From Streptomyces sp. P3 (GTDB taxonomy: Bacteria; Actinomycetota; Actinomycetes; Streptomycetales; Streptomycetaceae), in NCBI GenBank assembly GCA_016893485.2, contig JAFEKX020000001.1, forward strand, positions 3,968,001 through 4,032,000: 64,000 nucleotides of DNA, given 5' to 3'. A program made the position numbers and the translations under genes. Position 1 is the first letter of the stretch, and each line of letters opens with the position of its first letter. The notes below the pieces were generated by a model, which did not search any database, was not told where the DNA came from, and was given only the letters and a program-made list of their open reading frames with translations. Below are positions 38,401 to 51,428 of the stretch, one piece after another.

Positions 38401-40384
38401 CGCTCGCGTGCGTCGTCGCCGAGGTGGTCCCCGCTGCCGTTCTGCGACTTGGGCATGCGCAGCCCGAAGTCGTAGATCCACGCCGTCGTACGGTCCGAGC
38501 AGCGCAGTTCGTACGGCCGCTCGTCGACGACCTCGACGCCGAGGCGGCTGAGGACCGGCAGCACGGCGGAGAGGGAGACCGAGGCGCCCTTGCGGTAGAT
38601 CTTGAAGCGGCGCTCGTCGGGAGCGGCGCCCACCGGCTCGTAGAGGCTGAGCGCGAAGCCCTGCTCCTCGGTGAGCGCTTCGAGGTGGACCAGGTCGGCG
38701 ACGGCGGCGCGCGGGGAGTGGTCCGCCTTGTAGCCCTCGGGGAAGGCGTTGCCGTAGCGGCGCACGAGTTCGGCCGCGCGCTCCTCGCCGCACTCGGCGT
38801 TCAGCGCCTCGCCGAAACCGTCCGCCCAGGAGCGGGCCGCCTCGACCAGGCGGGCCTCGATGCGGTCCTTGTCGGCGTCGGACAGCTGCGGCAGCTCGGT
38901 GCCCTGCGGGACGCGGACCACGAAGTGCAGCCGGGAGAGGATCGACTCGGTGTTCCAGGCGGTGAAGTCGACGCTGATGCCGTCGAGCTCTTCTTTGAGG
39001 ATGTCGATGATCCGCAGACGTACGCCCGTGGTGTAGCGGTCGCGCGGGAGGTAGACAAGAGCCGAGTAGTAGCGGCCGTACTCGTCCTGGCGCAGGTACA
39101 GGCGCAGCCGGCGGCGCTCCTGGAGGTAGAGCACGGACGTGACGATGGAGCGGAGTTCGTCGACCGGGGTCTGGAACAGCTCGTCGCGCGGGTACGTCTC
39201 CAGGATCTGCAGCAGGTCGCGGCCGTCGTGGCTGTTGGGCGAGAAGCCGGCGCCTTCGAGCACCTCGTCGACCGTGCGCCGGATCACGGGAACCCGGCGG
39301 ACGGACTCGGTGTAGGCGGCGGACGAGAACAGGCCCAGGAAGCGGCGCTCGCCGACGACCTCACCGTTCTCGTCGAACTTCTTCACGCCCACGTAGTCGA
39401 GGTACGACGGACGGTGCACCGTGGAGCGGCTGTTGGCCTTCGTCAGGACGAGGAGCTTGTGCTCGCGGGCCTTGGCCCGGGCGTCGGCCGGGAGCCGCTC
39501 GAAGGACGGGCTCACCGGGTGGCTGTCCTCGCCGGCGTGCTGCGGGTCGGAGCGCAGGATGCCGAGGCCGGTGCCGGGAACGGCGGCCAGCGAGTCGTCC
39601 TCGCGCAGCTGATACTCGCGGTAGCCGAGGAAGGTGAAGTGGTCGGCTGCCAGCCAGCGCAGCAGCTGACGGGCCTCCTCTACGTCACTGGAGGGCAGGT
39701 CGGAGGCGGTCGGCTCGGTGGGCAGCTCGTCGGCCATGCGCAGCGCCGAGTCCCGCATCTTCTCCCAGTCCTCGACGGCCTCGCGGACGTCGGACAGGAC
39801 GCGCAGCAGGTCGGCGGTGATCTGCTTCAGGTCGGCGCGGTCGGTCTCGCGGTCGATCTGGACGTGGATCCAGGACTCGGTGTAGGCGTCGTGCGGCAGC
39901 TCGCCGGCGGGCGGGGTGGTGAGCACCTCGATGAGCTTGCCGGTGAGGTCGCGGCGGACGATCACCTGCGGGTGGATGACGACGTGGATGCCGCGGCCCT
40001 GGCGGGTCAGCTCGTTGGTCACCGAGTCCACGAGGAAGGGCATGTCGTCCATGACGACCTCGACGACGGTGTGGCTGCACGTCCAGCCGTTCTCCTCGAC
40101 CGTCGGGGTGTGGACCCGTACGTTCGCCGTGCCCTGGGGTCGGGTCTCGGCCAGCCGGTAGTGGGAGAAGGCGGCACCGAAGACGTCGACCGGGTCGCGG
40201 TCGGCGAGGTCCTCGGGGGCGGTGTGCAGGTAGTAGCGCTGGAGGAACGCGAGCACGGTCTCCTGGTCCGGCGTGCTCTCGTCCGTCTTCCCGGTGGGTA
40301 GGTGCCCCCGACCGGGCTGTTCTCAGCTACCCGAGCAGCCCTCTCGAGCAACTCGGCCTTTGCTTCGTCCAGCTTGGTCTGCAT
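35458..40384 (-). CDS. NAD-specific glutamate dehydrogenase, 180-kDa class (five frameshifts)
   Basis: Converts glutamate to 2-oxoglutarate and ammonia with NAD. About 1,643 residues. The N-terminal regulatory region starts MQTKLDEAKAELLERAARVAEN, read as LDEAKAELLERAARVAEN, and continues through FLQRYYLHTAPEDL. The catalytic core includes GGLRWSDRREDFRTEILGL (in parts), QMVKNTVIVPVGAKGGFV and VGDMSGDVFGNGMLLS. The C-terminus ends VAMRTMRTLLRTHS at 35458. Breaks near 40300, 37945, 37140, 36540 and 35622 are all one-base losses; 4927 plus five is 1,644 codons. ATG 40384 has CAGGAG upstream. Confidence 0.93.
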
Positions 40385-41022
40385 TGTCCTCTGGCTCCTG
40401 TCGCGCGCCGTTGCGTGACGTAGAAGGAAGTACGGTCTCTTCCCCTGCGGCTCGACGCCACGGCCCGGGTTCTCCGGTCTGCTCAGACGCTATGCCGCAA
40501 GGTGAGATGAGCGGTGGGTTATCAGCCATTTTCGGCACCCCGTCGGGTGTGACGCTGCTCTCGGTCGAGCCGCTACCCGGGGTGTGCACGGCGTCCTGGG
40601 AGCGTTGGGAGCTCCGTCCCGCCCGCGCGGGCCCGTCATCGGACAGGCCCTGGGAGGACCAGCGACCGCCGCCCGGTCACGGATGTATTCCGTGGTCGCC
40701 GGGCGCGGAGCAGGGGCGACGATGCCCCCGCGAAATATCGCGCTGATCACGCCACAAGGCTATCGCTCCTCACCGGGGGCTCGTCATGAGCCGGTTGTGT
40801 ACAAAACAGAGGGTGGAACTTTGACGTTATGCACAGGGGCGCAGGGAGTGAAATCGTCGTATTCACGGGCAGTCAGGACGGTGACGGTGTCTGCTCAGCG
40901 CGGCCTCTTGGCAAGGACGCCGGGGCGCGGCACGTTGCCCATGACGGCCAACGCGGACGCCCGACGCGGACGCGTGTCACGACCACGGCCCCACAGCCAC
41001 GGCCATCGAGGAGCGCACCGAC
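40385..41022. other. Gene-free stretch (638 bp) between the dehydrogenase and PfpI genes
   Basis: Short frames exist on both strands (for example 40323-40589 minus), but none shows family similarity or good codon structure. It must hold the dehydrogenase promoter (minus) and the PfpI promoter (plus). A TTGTGTACAAAACAG segment (40795-40809) and TTTGACGTTATGCAC (40820-40834) are the AT-richest parts and the likeliest promoter elements. Confidence 0.45.
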
Positions 41023-41588
41023 ATGACAGCGAAGATCCTCATCGTCACCGGCGACGCAGCGGAGTCGCTGGAAGTCCTCTACCCCTACCAGCGCCTGCGC
41101 GAGGAGGGCTACGAGGTCCATATCGCCGCCCCCGAGCGCAAGAAGCTCCAGTTCGTCGTCCATGACTTCGAACCCGGCTTCGACACGTACACCGAGAAGC
41201 CCGGCTACACCTGGCCGGCCGATCTCGCCTTCTCCGAGGTCGATCCCGGCCAGTACGCGGCCCTCGTCATCCCCGGCGGGCGGGCCCCGAGTACCTCCGC
41301 AACGATCCCGAACTCCGCAAGATCCTCAAGTCCTTCTTCGACACGGACAAGCCCGTGGCCCAGATCTGCCACGGCCCCCTGCTCACCGCCGCGATCGACG
41401 GCCTGCGCGGCCGGCGGGTCACGGCGTACCCCGCGCTCGAACTCGACATGCAGTCCGCCGGCGCGACCTTCCAGGACGCGGAGACGGTCGTCGACGGCAC
41501 GCTGGTCTCCGCTCGCGCGTGGCCGGATCACTCCAGTTGGATGCGGGAGTTTCTGACGGTGCTGCGGGCGAAGGCACCGGTTACGTGA
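41023..41588 (+). CDS. DJ-1/PfpI family protein (one frameshift)
   Basis: Class I glutamine-amidotransferase-like protein; 188 residues. It has an alpha/beta N-terminus KILIVTGDAAESLEVLYPY, the acidic residue in ALVIPGGRAPEYL (after repair), the nucleophile elbow VAQICHGPLL with the reactive Cys, and AYPALELDM. One base is lost near 41285 in a GCCCC run; 566 plus one is 189 codons. Members act as glyoxalases, chaperones or peptidases; which applies here cannot be told. A GAGGAG site precedes the ATG. Confidence 0.9.
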
Positions 41589-41620
41589 AGCGGCGGTTCG
41601 TGTGACGTGACGGAAGCGCG

Positions 41621-41644
41621 GTGCCTCGTGAGGCACGGGTTTTT
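41621..41644 (+). terminator. Terminator of the PfpI gene
   Basis: GTGCCTC-GT-GAGGCAC is a perfect seven-base stem followed by GGGTTTTT, one of the few U-tailed terminators in this GC-rich window. Confidence 0.8.
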
Positions 41645-41646
41645 AG

Positions 41647-41740
41647 AGGTGCCGGCGCCTCTTGACGCACAGGTCTTCAAAGGTGCCGGTGGCTCTTGAA
41701 GCACAGGTCTTTCAAGGTGCCGGTGTCTCAAGGCGCCGCG
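41647..41740 (+). repeat. 34-bp tandem repeat after the PfpI terminator
   Basis: AGGTGCCGG begins at 41647, 41681 and 41715, an exact 34-bp period. Each full unit continues with a CTCTTGA-(C/A)GCACAGGTCTT segment. Units resemble the terminator just upstream (GTGCC...GCAC followed by GGTCTTT), as if the terminator had been copied. The third unit is truncated. Confidence 0.8.
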
Positions 41741-41773
41741 CCGCGCCGCGTCAGCCGCTCGGCCCGCAGCGCG

Positions 41774-42439
41774 TCACGCCGCCAGGCGCTCCGCCTCCGC
41801 GACGGCCTCCGCCAGGGAGTCCACCACCGGTACGCCCACGACCTCGAGGCTGGCCCGGCTGTGCGAACCGCCGGTGTAGAGCACGGCCCGCGCCCCCACG
41901 TGCAGGGCGGCCACCGCGTCGTCGGCCGCGTCCCCGATCACGACGGTGCGCGCGGGGTCCACGCCGGTCAGCGCGCCGAGGTGCCGCACCATGTGCTCGG
42001 CCTTGCTGCCGCCGGAGGGCCCGGTGCGCCCGTCGACCCGTATGAAGTGCGGCTCGATCCCGAACTCCCTCACCAACGGGACGAGTTCGTCATGGCCGTA
42101 CATGCTGAGGATCGACTGGCTGCGACCCGCGGTCCGCCACCCCGCGAGCAGGTCCGCCGCGCCGTCGGTGAGCCCGCAGACGACGCGGTGCTCCGTGTAG
42201 TACCGGTGGAAGGTGCCGTCCATGACCTCCCACTCGGCGTCGGTGGGCAGCCGCCCCAGCAGTCGCTCGTAGAACTTGGGCACCGGCACGCAGTACAGCG
42301 TCCGGTACTCCTCCATCGTGATCGGCGTCAGCCCCAGCTCGGCGAACGCCGCGTTCGTCGCCCCGATGATCGCGTCATTGTCGTGGAACAGCGTGCCGTT
42401 CCAGTCCCAGACGATGTGCGCGCTTCCTTGCATCCCCAT
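41774..42439 (-). CDS. HAD superfamily hydrolase
   Basis: Intact, 221 residues from ATG 42439 (ATG 42433 is an alternative). Motif I is VWDWNGTLF, with Asn in place of the usual second Asp (DxN for DxD). Motif II is in SILSMYG, motif III Lys in GGSKAEHMV and motif IV VVIGDAADDAVAA. A helical cap lies between motifs I and II. The DxN variant suggests that the general acid of typical phosphatases is missing; related DWNGT proteins are common in actinomycetes, with substrates unknown to me. Confidence 0.87.
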   Translation of the reverse strand: MGMQGSAHIVWDWNGTLFHDNDAIIGATNAAFAELGLTPITMEEYRTLYCVPVPKFYERLLGRLPTDAEWEVMDGTFHRYYTEHRVVCGLTDGAADLLAGWRTAGRSQSILSMYGHDELVPLVREFGIEPHFIRVDGRTGPSGGSKAEHMVRHLGALTGVDPARTVVIGDAADDAVAALHVGARAVLYTGGSHSRASLEVVGVPVVDSLAEAVAEAERLAA

Positions 42440-42514
42440 GCCAAAAACGTACCCGCCGCCACTGACAATCAAGAGAACCGCAGGTCAACGGCCATATACC
42501 GGCGCGGGACAGGC

Positions 42515-43025
42515 TCAGTCGGCCAGCCCGACGAGGTTCGGGATCTCCTGCGTCGCGTACCAGAGCAGCTCGTGGTCCTCGGCTCCGTCCACGACGAACT
42601 GCGCGTCGTCGTCACCGTGATCGGCCGCCGCGAGCGCGTCGGCGGCGGCGCTCACATCGCCCTCCGCGTCGTCGAGATCCACGTGCACGGCCGCCGCCTT
42701 GGCCAGCGCCACGGTTCCGGTCACCCGGACCTCGCCGAGCGCCCCGGGTCGAGTCCGCGGTCGGGGTCGCCCTGCGCGGTGCCGTCGGGCACGTCGACGG
42801 CGACCACGACCCGGCGCCGGGGCGCGTCGGGGTGGACCGCGAGCAGCCGCAGCGAGGCGAGGGCGGCCCGGTTCAGCGCCGCGTACTCCAACTCCTCGAT
42901 GTCGTCGGAGAGGTACCACTCGCGCAGCGCGGGCGTCACGGCGTAGGCGACGAAGGGTCCCGTCCCCAGCTCACCCGTCTTGTACGCCTCGGCGAGACCG
43001 GGAGGGTCAGGGGACGTAGACGCGC
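42515..43025 (-). CDS. Conserved actinobacterial hypothetical protein (four frameshift events)
   Basis: No function known to me. It starts ATG 43025; after repair it begins MRVYVPLTLPGLAEAYK, then VAYAVTPALREWYLSDDIEE, EYAALNRAALASLRLL, VVVAVDVPD, and ends DHELLWYATQEIPNLVGLAD. A two-base loss (CG) at 43022 and single losses near 43015, 43000 and 42735 restore 172 codons (511 plus five is 516). This N-terminal pattern is what I recall of a family widespread in streptomycetes next to HAD and Rv3235-like genes; recollection only. Confidence 0.75.
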
Positions 43026-43356
43026 ATGGCTGGCCGCTTTCGTAGTCGGAGTGCCTCGGGAGGACCGTTCCGCGGACGGTGCCGCGCCTCCTGGAGGGCC
43101 TTCAGGATACGTGCGCGTGTCCCCTATCGAGTCCCCACCCACCCCCTCGGAACCGTCCACCTCACGCCCGAAATTCACCCTGGGCACCCCCGTGGCGATG
43201 GGCTCACGGGCCCGTAAATCACCCGGATAAGCGAACGTTCCCGCCCCTCCGACCCGCTCCGCCACGTCCTTGCCACCTCGACCCGGGGCCCCGTACAAGA
43301 TCCCCAACCAGAAGTTACTTCCCGGTACATCCCGGGCCGATCCAACGGGGACCCCC
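43026..43356. promoter_or_regulatory. Divergent gap upstream of the Rv3235-like gene
   Basis: 331 bp with no supportable gene. It contains a short inverted repeat around CCCGGTACATCCCGGG (43320-43335) just before the plus-strand start. No clear promoter hexamers. Confidence 0.4.
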
Positions 43357-44220
43357 ATGCACAAGGTCATGACCAGGACCGCCCAGCACACCCCGACCCG
43401 CCCCCGACCCGCCGGGACCCCGCCGCCCCGGCACGGGCACGCCGCGCGGCCAGGGCGGGGGCACGTCCCGTACGACACCGGTGGCCGAGGGGCCCGAGAA
43501 CACGGTGACGGGGAGGCGGGAGGCTACGGGCACTCCGGCCACCGGTCCTGGCGCTCGCGCTGACGGCCTGAGCACGGGAGCTCCCGGTAGCGGCCCTGGC
43601 CGGGGCACAGGACGCACGGCCCCGGGAGACGGCCGCCCGGCGACCGCGCCGGGACGTGGAGCCCGTACAGCCCCGGGAACGGCCGCGGGGTGGCCACGAC
43701 GGCCCGTGGAGTTCGTACGGCCGCCGAGGGCGCGACCGTCCAGGACGCGGTCTCCACGGCTCCTCCGCAGGCGGCAGGCCGGGGCCCCCACCAGGCCTCA
43801 CGTCACGCCGAACCCCACACCGTGCCCGCCCAAGCCGCTCAGACACCCCAGGCCGCCACCCGCACCCCCCGTCCCCAGCCCCGCCCCACCGACGTCTTCG
43901 CCGACCGCCTCCTCGCCGTACTGAGCGGTCAGCGGCCCGTCCACTGGATGCTCCGGCACACCGCCGGCCCCGCCTACGACGAGCTGATCCGCCTGGCCGA
44001 ACACGGTCCCCTGCGCGCCACCCGTGGCGTCCGCCCGGTGGTCCGGGACATCGGGTATTACGTCGCCCGCCCCGGCGCAGTGGAGGCCTTCGCCCGCATC
44101 GGCGCCGGTGACCAGGTACGCGCCATGGCCTTCCGGCTGGAACAGGGCGCGGACCTCCGCTGGCGCTGCACCGCGGTGGAACTGGGCGGCCCCCGCGCCC
44201 CACACCGGGACGACGACTGA
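43357..44220 (+). CDS. Rv3235 family protein with low-complexity N-terminus (about three frameshifts)
   Basis: Function unknown. The conserved domain is the last 105 residues or so (DVFADRLLAVLSGQRPVHWM, RHTAGPAYDELIRLA, VRPVVRDIGYYVARPGAVEA, FRLEQGADLRWRCTAVELGG), which resembles Rv3235, a protein encoded near secA in mycobacteria. The first 170 residues are Pro/Arg/Gly/Thr-rich and frame-broken (about 43400-43480 and 43690), so the start at ATG 43357 and the linker sequence are tentative. It is convergent with secA. Confidence 0.72.
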
Positions 44221-44363
44221 CCCCGCCTCCGGGCACGCACACCAAGCCTGCCGACGACTGCCGACAGGCCCCGGGCATGCAGTCGAAGAGCCTGCCGACG
44301 GCCGGCGACACCCCCGCTGGAGAACTGACGCCGACCGACGACGCCCCCGGCACGCACGCCGAA

Positions 44364-44390
44364 GGCCGGGCATCCTCAAGATGCCCGGCC
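44364..44390. terminator. Bidirectional terminator between the Rv3235-like gene and secA
   Basis: A perfect 11-base stem GGCCGGGCATC / GATGCCCGGCC with a CTCAA loop, in the 299-bp gap 44221-44519, which otherwise holds nothing I can identify. Confidence 0.88.
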
Positions 44391-44519
44391 CTTCATACAG
44401 CCTCTTCGCGGAACGCGGCCCGACACGCTCAGCCCCTCACGTGGACCCGCCCGTCACCGACCGGGGCCCACCCAAGAGACCGCCCACGCAACTCACCGCT
44501 CACCCCAGCGGAGCGACCG

Positions 44520-47332
<2,813 letters not shown>

Positions 47333-47598
47333 GGGGTTGGTCTCCTTGCCGGTCGGGCCTGGGACGGTCGGTTTCCAATGACATGACTGAGCAACGGCCA
47401 TCGTATGCGAGGACCCCGTCACGCCGGGAGCCTGCCGGGGACGCCGACCGTCCACTCCTTCAAATCTGCTTCAAAGGGGACAACGGCCGGGGTCGCCGAT
47501 GGTGCCGCGTCCCTCCGAGGAATTGCGCGAAATGTGATCACCCGCTCACGCAGCGCAAAAGTATGGCGTCCTCGTGCGCCCCCGAGCAGAATCGGCCG
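47333..47598. promoter_or_regulatory. Divergent promoter region of secA and the GNAT gene
   Basis: 266 bp with no gene. It includes the secA ribosome binding site (AAGGAG on the minus strand) and lower-GC stretches near 47455-47475 and 47530-47565 that are the likely promoters. Confidence 0.4.
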
Positions 47599-48167
47599 AT
47601 GGAACCCGTCACGCTCACGACCGACCGTCTCCTCCTGCGCAGCGTCGGCCCACAGGACACCGACGTCGTGTATTCCGCGGCCCAGGACCCCGAGATCCAG
47701 CGCTGGACGACGATCCCTCGCCCTACCTCCTGGAGCACGCGCGGAGTTTCACCGAACAACTGGTCCCGGAGGGCTGGGAGAACGGTTCGATGTTCACCTT
47801 CGGCGTCTTTCTCCCCGAAGGGGAGTTGGTGGGCATGCTCGCGATCACGATGCGCTCCCTGGGCGTCGGCGAGGTCGGCTTCTGGGCCACGAAGGAACAC
47901 CGCGGCAACGGCTACATCACCGAGGCCACCGTCGCCGTCTCCCGCTGGGCCTTCACCCGCCTGTCGATCGACCGCGTGGAGTGGCGCGCGGAGGTCGGCA
48001 ACAAGGGCTCCCGCGCGGTCGCCGAACACGCCGGTTTCACCATCGAGGGCACGCTCCGCTCCGCGATCAACAACAAGGGCGTACGACGGGACTGCTGGGT
48101 CGGCTCCCTGCTCCCGTCGGACCAGGGCCTGCCGTCGACGGCGCCGTACCTGCCGACCCAGCCGTAG
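47599..48167 (+). CDS. GNAT N-acetyltransferase, RimJ/RimL-like (one frameshift)
   Basis: Acetyl-CoA-dependent acetyltransferase, 189 residues. It opens LTTDRLLLRSVGPQDTDVV as in ribosomal-protein acetyltransferases, has the acetyl-CoA pyrophosphate loop region (FWATKEHRGNGYITEAT) and ends with VEWRAEVGNKGSRAVAEHAG, where Asn/Ser contacts are usual. One base is lost near 47720; 569 plus one is 190 codons. An in-frame ATG at 47563 is a possible earlier start. Substrate unknown. Confidence 0.88.
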
Positions 48168-48225
48168 CGGGACGAATCCGCAGCTCAGCCCGCACTGTCA
48201 GTGCCACCGTCTATCGTGCGGAGAC

Positions 48226-49427
48226 ATGACGAGTGCCCCGCGCCCCACGACCGACCTGCCGGCAGCCGACGCCCGCCGCATCGCCCTGCGTGCCCAGGGT
48301 TTCCTCGGCGCCCCGGACCGCCGCGGGGGCGTGCGCGGCGTGCTCCGCCATCTCGGCGCGGTCCAGCTCGACACCATCTCGGTCCTCGCCCGCTCCCACG
48401 AACTCATCCCGTACGCCCGCCTCGGCGCCGTCCCCCGCAAGACGGTGGAGGACGCGTACTGGACGAGTGCCCCCGTCGGCGCGACTCCGGCCCGACCCCA
48501 CGCCTTCGAGTACTGGTCGCACGCCGCGTGCATCCTCCCCGTGGAGGAGTGGCCCCACTTCGCCTTCCGCCGCCGCGCCTACCGCGCCCGCCCGCACTGG
48601 AACCACGACCTCCCGGACGGCACCTACGACCAGGTCATCAAGCAGCTCCGCACCGAAGGCCCGCTCACCTCGACGGAGTTGGGCGGGGCCAAGCGCACCA
48701 GCGAGTGGTGGGACTGGTCCGGCGCCAAGGTCGCCGTCGAGCGCGCGCTCATGTACGGCGAGGTGGTCTGCGTGGAACGCCGCGGCTGGAAGCGGGTGTA
48801 CGACCTCGCCGAGCGCGCGATCCCGCAGGACCTGCTGCACGACGAACTGGATGACACGGAGTGCCTCCGCCGCCTGGTCGCCCTCGCGGGCCAGTCGCTG
48901 GGCGTCGGCACGCGCGCGGACATCGCGGACTACCACCGCCTCAAGGGCGAGCAGGTCGACGCGGTGATCGCCGACTCGGGCCTGGTCCCGGTCACGGTCG
49001 AGGGCTGGTCCAAGCCCGCCTGGGCGGACCCGGCGGCCCTGGCGACACCCCCGCGCGGACGCCACCGCACCACGCTCCTGTCCCCGTTCGACTCCCTCGT
49101 CTGGGAGCGGGCCCGCACGGAGCGCATCTTCGGCTTCACCCACCGCCTGGAGGCCTACGTCCCCAAGCCGAAGCGCATCCACGGCTACTTCGCGATGCCG
49201 GTGCTCGCCGGTGGCCGGCTGGTCGGACGCGTCGACCCCGCGCGCGAGGGCCACACCCTGGTGGCCAAGCAGGTCACCCTGGACGACTCCAAGGCCGTCC
49301 CGTCCGTCGCCCAGGCCCTGGTCGAGGCCGCGAGCTGGGTGGACTGCACGGACGTACGCGTGGAGCGGGTCGACTCCCCGGAGCTGCGCGCCCCCTCGCC
49401 AGGGAACTCGTCCGTCTCCTGGCGTGA
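48226..49427 (+). CDS. YcaQ/AlkX-type DNA glycosylase (winged helix, HTH_42)
   Basis: Family of glycosylases that excise alkylated bases and unhook interstrand crosslinks. About 400 residues. The Gln-x-Asp active-site motif is in LGAVQLDTISVLARSHE. The body has HAFEYWSHAACILP and AFRRRAYRARPHW, then LLSPFDSLVWERARTERIFGF (in parts) and MPVLAGGRLVGRVDPAREG. The Gln-x-Asp form is that of YcaQ rather than the Gln-x-Gln of AlkZ. One C is lost near 49393; repair gives ARELVRLLA and a TGA at 49425, removing an apparent overlap with the next gene. 1202 plus one is 401 codons. Confidence 0.85.
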
Positions 49428-49472
49428 GAGGCAGGAGATCCCCTTGGAGGAACAGCGGATCCCCTTGAGGGA

Positions 49473-50219
49473 TCAGCGGATCTCGAGGATCTTCTCCCGC
49501 ATCGCGTAGACCACCGCCTCCATCCTGGAGTGCAGCTGCAGCTTCTCCAGGATGTTGCGCACATGGTTCTTCACGGTGTTCTCGGAGATGAACAACTGCT
49601 TGGCGATATCACGGTTGTTCATACCGGTGGCGACGAGTTTGAGGACCTCCAGCTCACGGTCGGTGAGCCGGGGCGCGGGCACCAGCCGGCGCTCGTCGGT
49701 GCGCTGGATCATCGACTTGAACTCGGTGAGGAGTTTCGACGCCATGGAGGGGCTGATCTGCGACTGTCCGTCGGCCACGGCGCGAATGGCGGTGGCCACC
49801 TCGTCGGTCGAGATCTCCTTGAGGAGATATCCCGTCGCGCCCGCCTTGATGGCGTCGTAGAGATCGGCCTCTTCGTCGCTGATCGTGAGCATGATGATCT
49901 TCGCGCTGGGCGCCACCTCCTTGATGGAGGTGCACGCCTCGATCCCGCCCCGCTTCGGCATCCGCACGTCCATCAGGACGATGTCGGGGAGCAGATCGGC
50001 GGCCTTGTCCACGGCCTCGGCGCCGTCACCGGCCTCGCCGACGACCTGGATGTCCTCCTCGGCAGCCAGCACGATCTCCAGGCCGCGCCGGAAGAGGGCG
50101 TGGTCGTCCACGACCAGGACTCTGATCGGCTCCTTGCGTGTCGAGCCCGCTTCCGGGCCCATGCCGACGACGCCGCCGTCGGCATCCCCGACATGCATCG
50201 GTCCGAAGCTGTCCGCCAT
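49473..50219 (-). CDS. NarL/LuxR-family response regulator
   Basis: 248 residues, intact. ATG 50219 has a strong AGGGGGAGGAACG site, which decides against the open frame running to 50315. A short non-conserved N-terminus precedes the receiver domain (VLVVDDHALFRRGLEIVL, phosphoacceptor Asp in IVLMDVRMP, Lys in YLLKEIS) and a LuxR helix-turn-helix (LTDRELEVLKLVATGMNNRDIAKQLF, in parts; ENTVKNHVRNIL). No histidine kinase gene is adjacent, so it may be an orphan regulator. Confidence 0.93.
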   Translation of the reverse strand: MADSFGPMHVGDADGGVVGMGPEAGSTRKEPIRVLVVDDHALFRRGLEIVLAAEEDIQVVGEAGDGAEAVDKAADLLPDIVLMDVRMPKRGGIEACTSIKEVAPSAKIIMLTISDEEADLYDAIKAGATGYLLKEISTDEVATAIRAVADGQSQISPSMASKLLTEFKSMIQRTDERRLVPAPRLTDRELEVLKLVATGMNNRDIAKQLFISENTVKNHVRNILEKLQLHSRMEAVVYAMREKILEIR

Positions 50220-50424
50220 CGTTCCTCCCCCTGAAGGCTGTGGCCTGTGGTCCTGCGCCATCGCCAACCCAAGGCAGCGGCCCACCGGTTGGGCCCTGTA
50301 CGGCCATGATTCCATGCCCGGACGACAGTGCGGTCACGGAGCGGGGCGCGAAGTGGTCGCACACCGGTGCCCCTGGGGCGCACACGCGCTCCAGGGGCAC
50401 CGGCTCGACTCTCGGCCGGGTGGC

Positions 50425-51115
50425 TCAGCCGCCCAGCGTGCCGCCCGCCGCGGGCGGTTGCGCCTGCGTGACCATCGGGTCCGTGCTGAGGTGGATGACG
50501 CCGTAGTCGTAGGCGTGACGTCGGTAGACGACGCTCGGTTCCTTGGTCTCGGAGTCGACGAACAGGTAGAAGTCGTGTCCGACCAGTTCCATCTCGTAGA
50601 GCGCCTGGTCGAGGGACATCGGAGAGGCGACGTGGGTCTTCTCGCGGACGACCAGGGGCCTTCGCCCTTGACCTCCAGCGAGCCGATCTTCTTGGTGGGC
50701 ACACCGTCCGACTGCTCGTCCTGGACGGCCTGGCCGTTGCCGTTGAGCGTCGCGGCGCCCGGGACGTGGTCGGGGACCTCGGCGGCCGTGAGCCGACGGG
50801 CACCGCGGCGCGTGTTGCGCTTGTCGTGCTGCTTGCGCAGCCGGGCGTCCAGCTTCTCCGCCGCGAGGTCGAGCGCCGCGTACGGATCGTTGGCCGATGC
50901 CTCCGCCCGGATCACCGGACCGCGGGAGCGGAGCGTGATCTCCACTCGGTCACAGCGGTCGGCCTGTCGGGGTTCGGCTCCTTGGACACCTCCACGTCGA
51001 GGCTGATCACCTTGCCGTCGAGCTTCTGGATCTTCTCCAGCTTCAGCTTCTCGGCCACGTGCTTGCGGAACCGCTCGGGCACCTCTGTCTTGCGGCCCTT
51101 GACGACGATGTCCAC
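50425..51115 (-). CDS. hpf: Long-form ribosome hibernation promoting factor (two frameshifts)
   Basis: Stabilises 70S/100S ribosome dimers in resting cells. 230 residues. The start is GTG 51115, with GGAG six bases before. The N-terminal HPF/RaiA domain (VKGRKTEVPERFRKHV, VDVEVSKEPN-type LDVEVSKEPNP, DRVEITLRSRG) is joined through a charged linker (RKQHDKRNTRRGARR) to the C-terminal dimerisation domain (MELVGHDFYLFVDSETKEPS, YRRHAYDYGVIHL). Losses near 50968 and 50660 restore 231 codons (691 plus two). Confidence 0.93.
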
Positions 51116-51428
51116 GCAGAACTCCGTTCCCGGATCGCTCCGCTTCGCTGCGGAGCGTCTCCTTTCGCACCAGGCTCCGGTCAACCCCGGAACCTCGGAC
51201 TCGGTGACTTCCACCTCCTCCTCCCCCATGGGCAAGATCTACACCCCATGGCGGCGAGTGATTGCAGAAAACCCGCAGCACGGCATTCGGATAGGAGAGG
51301 CGCGGCCTGCGCCTTTCTCTCACAACCGAACATATCTCGCCCGGACGGATGTCGTCACCCTCTACTGCCGCGTACCTCCGTTCAGGTGAATTACCCCTGT
51401 CATTACCTGCAACGACACAAGATCGCGG
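51116..51428. promoter_or_regulatory. hpf upstream region and comF 3' end
   Basis: 313 bp. It holds an imperfect hairpin (GAGAGGCGC...GCGCCTTTCTC, 51293-51318) that may terminate comF. It should contain the hpf promoter on the minus strand; no convincing hexamers found. Confidence 0.4.

Noticed and set aside
40323..40589. An 88-residue minus-strand gene upstream of the glutamate dehydrogenase
   Set aside because: No RBS, no recognisable motif, and it overlaps the 5' end of the dehydrogenase gene in another frame.
47333..47455. N-terminal extension of SecA by 41 residues
   Set aside because: The GTG at 47332 has an AAGGAG site eight bases upstream and gives the conserved SecA N-terminus; the upstream part has no similarity.
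47383..49509. A 708-residue acetyltransferase-glycosylase fusion
   Set aside because: The frame begins out of phase with the GNAT 3' half and runs past the true YcaQ stop (49427); both genes have separate starts and normal lengths after one-base repairs.
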